Assembly (NCBI RefSeq): GCF_018688455.1
Contig: NZ_CP061319.1
Location: 1,116,001 to 1,180,000 of the forward strand
From: Polynucleobacter sp. AM-7D1
Lineage (GTDB): Bacteria; Pseudomonadota; Gammaproteobacteria; Burkholderiales; Burkholderiaceae
Direction of reading: 5' to 3'
Length of the DNA stretch: 64,000 nucleotides
The notes under the pieces are model-generated. The model ran no database searches and was not told the DNA's origin. It was given only the letters and a program-made list of their open reading frames with translations. Below, piece after piece: positions 59,636 through 64,000 of the stretch. Position numbers and translations under genes: made by a program. Position 1 is the first letter of the stretch. Every line of letters starts with the position of its first letter.

Positions 59636-60784
59636 TTAAGCTGGCTGTGCTTCAGTCTCAGTAATTTTTTCTAGAGCCGCAGCAAGATGACCAACCGTGC
59701 GATCAATATGTGCCAATTTTTCTAGGCCAAATAAACCAATTCGGAAAGTACGGAAGTCTGGACGCTCATCACACTGCAGTGGCACGCCAGCAGCAGTTTG
59801 CAAACCAAGAGCAATAAACTTCTTACCAGACTGAATATCAGGGTCCTTGGTATAGCTCACTACTACGCCGGGAGACTGAAAGCCTTTTGCTGAAACTGAG
59901 TGGTAGCCGTTCGATACCAATAAGGCACGCACCTTCTCACCCAACTCTTGCTGTTTGGCTTTGAGTGCTGCGAAACCTAGAGACTGAGTTTCTTTCATCA
60001 CATTGCGCAAAATTTTGAGCGCATCTGTTGGCATGGTGGTGTGATACACGTGACCACCCTTTTCGTAGGCTTCCATAATTTGGAGCCACTTTTTCAAATC
60101 CATTGAGAAGCTGCTGCTTTGCGTAGCGTCAATACGCTCACGCGCCCTGTCACCCATTGCAATCAATGCACAGCAAGGCGAGCTACTCCAGCCTTTTTGT
60201 GGTGCCGTAATGACTACGTCAACATTACAAGCCTTCATATCTACCCACATCGCACCAGAGGCGATGCAATCGAGCACAAACAAACCATTCACTGATCGAA
60301 CTGCTTCTCCGACAGCCTTGAGATAGTCATCCGGCAAAATAATTCCGGCAGATGTTTCTACATGAGGAGCAAAAACCACTGCTGGCTTTTCTTTCTTAAT
60401 GAAAGCAACCACCTCTTCAATAGGCGCTGGAGCAAACACACCCTGAGCGGTATCTTCTAATTGCTTACCTTTGATAACGGTAATGTCTTGGGTAATGTTT
60501 GCGAGATCAAAAATCTGCGTCCAGCGATAGCTAAACCAACCATTGCGTAATACGAGGCACTTTTGATTATTGGCAAATTGACGGGCAACTGCTTCCATAC
60601 CAAAGGTGCCGCTACCTGGAACAATCACTGCAGAGCTAGCGTTATAAGCATCTTTCAAGACGCTAGAGATATCCACCATGACTTTTTTGAACTCTTCAGA
60701 CATGTGGTTTAGCGAACGATCGGTATAAACGACCGAAAACTCTAATAGACCGTCTGGATCAACATTCGGGAGTAAGCCTGGCAT
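59636..60784 (-). CDS. Class V aminotransferase (alanine-glyoxylate/serine-pyruvate type)
   Basis: This 382-residue PLP enzyme has VIVPGSGTFGMEAVARQF near residue 56, VFAPHVETSAGIILPDDYLKAVGEAV, LFVLDCIASGAMWVDMKACNVDVVITAPQKGWSSSPCCALIA with the PLP-binding Lys in PQKGW near residue 200, and VYHTTMPTDAL. The layout fits the serine-pyruvate/alanine-glyoxylate group. The exact substrate pair is not decided by sequence alone. AGGAAATTAC before the ATG supports the start. Confidence 0.9.
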   Translation of the reverse strand: MPGLLPNVDPDGLLEFSVVYTDRSLNHMSEEFKKVMVDISSVLKDAYNASSAVIVPGSGTFGMEAVARQFANNQKCLVLRNGWFSYRWTQIFDLANITQDITVIKGKQLEDTAQGVFAPAPIEEVVAFIKKEKPAVVFAPHVETSAGIILPDDYLKAVGEAVRSVNGLFVLDCIASGAMWVDMKACNVDVVITAPQKGWSSSPCCALIAMGDRARERIDATQSSSFSMDLKKWLQIMEAYEKGGHVYHTTMPTDALKILRNVMKETQSLGFAALKAKQQELGEKVRALLVSNGYHSVSAKGFQSPGVVVSYTKDPDIQSGKKFIALGLQTAAGVPLQCDERPDFRTFRIGLFGLEKLAHIDRTVGHLAAALEKITETEAQPA

Positions 60785-60888
60785 AGTAATTTCCTAGTAA
60801 ATCGTAAGATTAGGACTAAATGATACTGATTTAGCACTCTTTAGGTGGCGAAGCTTTGAAAATTGGCTTTTTTGGCAAATAAAGGGGG

Positions 60889-61797
60889 TTATGCACTTTT
60901 CCGTGCCGTGGATGAAACCAATATTCCGACCACAATCAGGACAAAAGCTAGGCCATGGAACAGTTGAGGCGGATCCCCCAAAATAGCGGCTGAGAGAAGT
61001 GCTGTGAATAAGGGGATCAGGTTGGCAAAGAAAGCTGCCACCGTGGGTCCGGCACCATTTACCCCTAAACCCCAGCAGCGATAGGCAATTAATGATGGGC
61101 CGATTGCCACAAAAACGATTAATGCCCCAGTCCAATAGTTGAGATCAATAAAGGCATGCCCTGTAGCAATCTCGACCCCCTCAAATAACATCGTCCACAT
61201 AAATCCAATGAAAACCTGGGCCATTAAAAACTCAGCCCACGGCCACTGTCGCTCAGTACTCTCTCCTGGACGACTAATCATCCAGCTATAGAAGGCCCAA
61301 AGAATCGTTGCCAACATGATGAATAAATCACCCATCACCACTTCCATACTTAACAGGCTAGTAGGCTCACCACGGGTTAACACCACAGTGACGCCTACTA
61401 AAGAAACAAGCGCCCCCAGCATTTGTAATAGCGTTGGTTTCACTTGATATAAGACAGCGCCAATCAAAAGCATCCAGATCGGCATACTGGCCCCAATCAG
61501 GGTGACATTAATAGCCGTCGAGGTCTGCAGGGCAAGATAGAGGAGCACGTTATAGCTACCGACCCCCAATAAACCTAAGACCAGAAAACGGCTTTTGTTT
61601 TGCCAAAGAGCGCTGCCGGGCTTAAAAATTTTCCAGCCAAAGGGTAGCAAGATCAAGGCTGCTAAACCCCAGCGAACCGCACTTAGGGTGATCGGGGAAA
61701 TACTCCCCACCAACACCCTCCCGGCTATTGCATTACCCGCCCAGAAAATGGTAGCTAGCGTTAAATAAAAGACGGTCGACAGGCTTAATTGAGGCAT
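60889..61797 (-). CDS. EamA-family (DMT) transporter 2
   Basis: This 302-residue protein has about ten membrane segments with two EamA repeats: FYLTLATIFWAGNAIAGRVLVGSISPITLSAVRWGLAALILLPFGW, then NGAGPTVAAFFANLIPLFTALLSAAILGDPPQLFHGLAFVLIVVGI. This fits drug/metabolite exporters. Not closely like transporter 1. Single unit, on the strand opposite to lldD. Confidence 0.9.
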   Translation of the reverse strand: MPQLSLSTVFYLTLATIFWAGNAIAGRVLVGSISPITLSAVRWGLAALILLPFGWKIFKPGSALWQNKSRFLVLGLLGVGSYNVLLYLALQTSTAINVTLIGASMPIWMLLIGAVLYQVKPTLLQMLGALVSLVGVTVVLTRGEPTSLLSMEVVMGDLFIMLATILWAFYSWMISRPGESTERQWPWAEFLMAQVFIGFMWTMLFEGVEIATGHAFIDLNYWTGALIVFVAIGPSLIAYRCWGLGVNGAGPTVAAFFANLIPLFTALLSAAILGDPPQLFHGLAFVLIVVGILVSSTARKSA

Positions 61798-61945
61798 TCA
61801 GAAGGATTTGACTAGGTAAGAAGGGCTTATTGAGCCCCAAGAAGGACTTTACCTAAGCATTGTAGAAACAAATGTCCGGTATTGCTAAGATAGAGCTTAA
61901 ATTAGCATCAGCCATCTGGCATCAGCGACATACAAAGGGGTTTTA

Positions 61946-63091
61946 GTGGAAATCATCACCAATATTGAAGATTTGCGGGTTTTACATCAAAAGCGCACCC
62001 CCAAGATGTTCTATGACTACGCAGATTCTGGTTCATGGACTGAGTCTACTTACCGATCTAACGAATCCGATTTTCAGAAAATCAAACTGCGTCAACGTGT
62101 TGCAGTGAATATGACTAACCGCACCACCAAAACCACGATGGTGGGTCAAGAGGTGGCAATGCCAGTTGCGCTGGCTCCAACTGGCCTAACTGGCATGCAA
62201 TATGCCGATGGTGAAATTCTGGCTGCGCGTGCTGCAGAAAAATTTGGTGTTCCCTTCTGCTTATCCACTATGAGCATTTGCTCTATTGAAGATGTCGCAG
62301 AACGAACCACTAAACCTTTTTGGTTCCAGCTTTATGTCATGAAAGACCGCGGTTTTATTGAGCGTCTAATTGAACGTGCCAAAGCAGCAAAATGCTCTGC
62401 TCTCGTGCTCACTTTAGATTTACAAATTCTAGGGCAACGTCATAAAGATTTAAAAAATGGTTTATCTGCACCTCCAAAGCTGACGCTCAAAAACATCATG
62501 AACATGATGACCAAGCCCCGCTGGTGCATGGGCATGGCAATGACTCCTCGCAGAACCTTTCGCAATATTGTTGGTCATGCCACTGGTGTTGGCAATATGT
62601 CCTCCCTCTCCTCCTGGACAGCTGAGCAGTTTGACCCAGGCCTTAGCTGGGATGATGTGGAGTGGATTAAAAAACTCTGGGGTGGCAAGCTCATTATTAA
62701 AGGTATTTTGGATGAAGAGGATGCACGCCTAGCGGTTAACTCCGGCGCAGATGCATTGATTGTCTCCAATCATGGTGGACGTCAATTAGATGGCGCTATC
62801 TCCAGTATTAATGCTTTACCAGGGATCGTCAATGCAGTTGGCAATGACATCGAGGTTTGGATGGATGGCGGTATTCGATCTGGTCAAGATGTATTGAAGG
62901 CTTGGGCACTTGGTGCACGCGGCACCATGATCGGCCGCCCTTTCCTCTATGGCTTGGGCGCCATGGGTGAGGCCGGTGTGACCAAATGTCTCGAGATTAT
63001 TCACAAAGAATTGGATATAACAATGGCCTTTACAGGTCACCGCGACATTCAAAATGTAACTAAAGATATCTTGTATCCAGGGACTTTTTAA
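61946..63091 (+). CDS. lldD: FMN-dependent L-lactate dehydrogenase (alpha-hydroxy acid oxidase family)
   Basis: This 381-residue protein starts at a GTG after AAGGGG. TIM-barrel flavoprotein motifs: MFYDYADSGSWTESTYRSNE (Tyr near residue 25), LAPTGLTGMQYADGEILAARAAEKFGVPFCLSTMS, FWFQLYVMKDRG, IIKGILDEEDARLAVNSGADALIVSNHGGRQLDG (catalytic His) and VWMDGGIRSGQDVLKAWALGARGTMIGRPFLYGL. It oxidises L-lactate or a similar 2-hydroxy acid and passes electrons to quinone. Other 2-hydroxy acid oxidases cannot be excluded. The next gene starts two bases later. Confidence 0.92.
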   Translation: MEIITNIEDLRVLHQKRTPKMFYDYADSGSWTESTYRSNESDFQKIKLRQRVAVNMTNRTTKTTMVGQEVAMPVALAPTGLTGMQYADGEILAARAAEKFGVPFCLSTMSICSIEDVAERTTKPFWFQLYVMKDRGFIERLIERAKAAKCSALVLTLDLQILGQRHKDLKNGLSAPPKLTLKNIMNMMTKPRWCMGMAMTPRRTFRNIVGHATGVGNMSSLSSWTAEQFDPGLSWDDVEWIKKLWGGKLIIKGILDEEDARLAVNSGADALIVSNHGGRQLDGAISSINALPGIVNAVGNDIEVWMDGGIRSGQDVLKAWALGARGTMIGRPFLYGLGAMGEAGVTKCLEIIHKELDITMAFTGHRDIQNVTKDILYPGTF

Positions 63092-63092
63092 T

Positions 63093-63893
63093 ATTCCACA
63101 CCTCGCCAATTACCCCGGATTAGTATTTGTCATCTCTGCTGTAGTCCTCTCAGGTTCAGTATGGTTTGGCAATGTTGTACTAGGCAAGTACCGTACTAAA
63201 GATACCGAGACCTCTGCTGATTTAGGAATCATTCAGACTGCAACACTAACTTTGCTGGGTCTCATTATTGGCTTTACCTTCTCTATGGCTATGGCTCGAT
63301 ATGATCTGCGGCAAACATACGAGGAAGCCGAGGCAAATGCCATTGGTACTGAGTTTTTAAGGGCTGATCTCTTGCCAAATAAAACGGCAGAAACTATTAA
63401 AGGGATTTTGAAGGATTACTTGGATCAGCGCATCTTGTTCTACTCCAAACAAGATCGAGAAACCGCCAGACAAATTACGCAACGCACTATTTCCATAGAA
63501 AATGCCATGTGGAACGAACTAATGCCGGTTGCTCGCAGCCAACCATCCCCCAATATGGCACTCGTAATCTCCGGTCTAAATGATGTCATTAATGCACATG
63601 GCTACACCCAGGCTGCCTGGTGGAATCGCATACCAACTGCCGCCTGGTGGTTAATGGCAGCAGTTGCTATATGCGCAAATGCATTGGTAGGTTTTGGTGC
63701 AAGAAACTATAAGCGCAATGTCGGACTATTTATGATTTTTCCTGTGATGATTTCTATCGCATTCTTTTTGATTTCAGATATTGATAGCCCTCGTGGTGGC
63801 GTAATCCGAATCGATCCACGAAATTTAATTGATTTGAAACATAATCTGAATGCTGTGCATAACCCTGCACTCTCTATAGGTGGTAAAAAATGA
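63093..63893 (+). CDS. Bestrophin-like (DUF4239) membrane protein, probably ATT start
   Basis: The coding frame runs back to an ATT at 63093-63095, nine bases after AGGGA, overlapping nothing but the end of lldD. N-terminal helix NYPGLVFVISAVVLSGSVWFGNVVLGKY, second helix LTLLGLIIGFTFSMAMARYD, then the soluble EEAEANAIGTEFLRADLLP segment typical of DUF4239, and two C-terminal helices. There is no ATG, GTG or TTG between 63093 and 63252, and starting at TTG 63252 would cut the second helix. Anion-channel-like function is inferred only from the name of the family. Confidence 0.75.
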   Translation: MPHLANYPGLVFVISAVVLSGSVWFGNVVLGKYRTKDTETSADLGIIQTATLTLLGLIIGFTFSMAMARYDLRQTYEEAEANAIGTEFLRADLLPNKTAETIKGILKDYLDQRILFYSKQDRETARQITQRTISIENAMWNELMPVARSQPSPNMALVISGLNDVINAHGYTQAAWWNRIPTAAWWLMAAVAICANALVGFGARNYKRNVGLFMIFPVMISIAFFLISDIDSPRGGVIRIDPRNLIDLKHNLNAVHNPALSIGGKK

Positions 63894-64000
63894 AACGTGT
63901 TGTAGACGTATATAAAGATCGAGGTCGTGAACTGGTATGGACTTATGTCATTCACCTTGGCAATGTGGATTTTCATCCAGCCCAAATTGACTTTGAACAA
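63890..64000 (+). CDS. Start of an unidentified gene, cut by the window end
   Basis: The ATG at 63890 overlaps the preceding stop by four bases (ATGA). The visible 37 residues read MKRVVDVYKDRGRELVWTYV, then IHLGNVDFHPAQIDFEQ, and the frame is open to the end of the window. Too little is present to name a family; translational coupling suggests a functional link with the bestrophin-like protein. Confidence 0.55.
   Translation, partial: MKRVVDVYKDRGRELVWTYVIHLGNVDFHPAQIDFEQ

Overview
The window looks like a chromosome segment of a freshwater betaproteobacterium of the family Burkholderiaceae, most likely Polynucleobacter or a close relative. This is inferred from moderate GC, high coding density, AT-leaning codon use, the trxA-rho-rpmE2 order, a Bug/TctC receptor, a phasin and an addB-addA pair. 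No rRNA, tRNA, CRISPR array, transposase or integrase was seen. About 85 genes are supported, including several short ones that are easily missed (11771-11938, 16645-16776, 37036-37194, and a partial gene from 63890).

Region 1 (0.3-17 kb) is accessory. Minus-strand operons of small, mostly unknown proteins surround a plus-strand WYL-domain regulator (2568-3539). A palindrome of the form AGCTCA-N5-TGAGCT recurs at 2492, 5594, 10858 and, less perfectly, 16869. At three of these sites it starts 43-47 bases before the first start codon of an operon, and one of them lies beside the WYL gene. I propose that it is the WYL operator and that these genes form a local regulon: membrane proteins, tandem paralogues, HD hydrolases including a ppGpp-hydrolase-like protein, a DUF3293 protein, a Tat-type protein, and a DUF4407 membrane protein with two lipoproteins. 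The DUF4407 operon also carries a consensus LexA box, so the regulon appears to meet the SOS response. The same stretch holds a phasin, a potassium channel with two voltage-sensor domains and one pore, an ExoX-type exonuclease, and umuDC under its own LexA box.

Region 2 (18.9-31 kb) holds a CsgG / DUF4810 / GNA1162 lipoprotein operon with an extra lipoprotein. The large AddAB-type recombination helicase-nuclease follows, then the housekeeping genes trxA, rho and rpmE2.

Region 3 (31-48 kb) is mostly metabolism and transport: an ArnT-like glycosyltransferase, a MATE exporter, envelope proteins, a Bug receptor, a DsbB/DUF5993 pair, an enoyl-CoA hydratase family protein, a FAH-family enzyme, SemiSWEET and a cytochrome c. 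A molybdate/tungstate-type cluster follows (ModE-like regulator, two receptors, a molbindin) with no permease or ATPase nearby. Then come GNAT, thioesterase, cysteine-dioxygenase-like, RhlE-type helicase and SelD genes.

Region 4 (48-64 kb) includes a four-domain rhodanese behind a leader with three short linked reading frames, a truncated haemoglobin, a flavoprotein, a second orphan channel-like protein, a LOG-family protein, a signal-less periplasmic-binding-type protein, a beta-CASP hydrolase, NAD(P)HX dehydratase, two EamA transporters, a class V aminotransferase and an L-lactate dehydrogenase. It ends with a bestrophin-like membrane protein that has no ordinary start codon.
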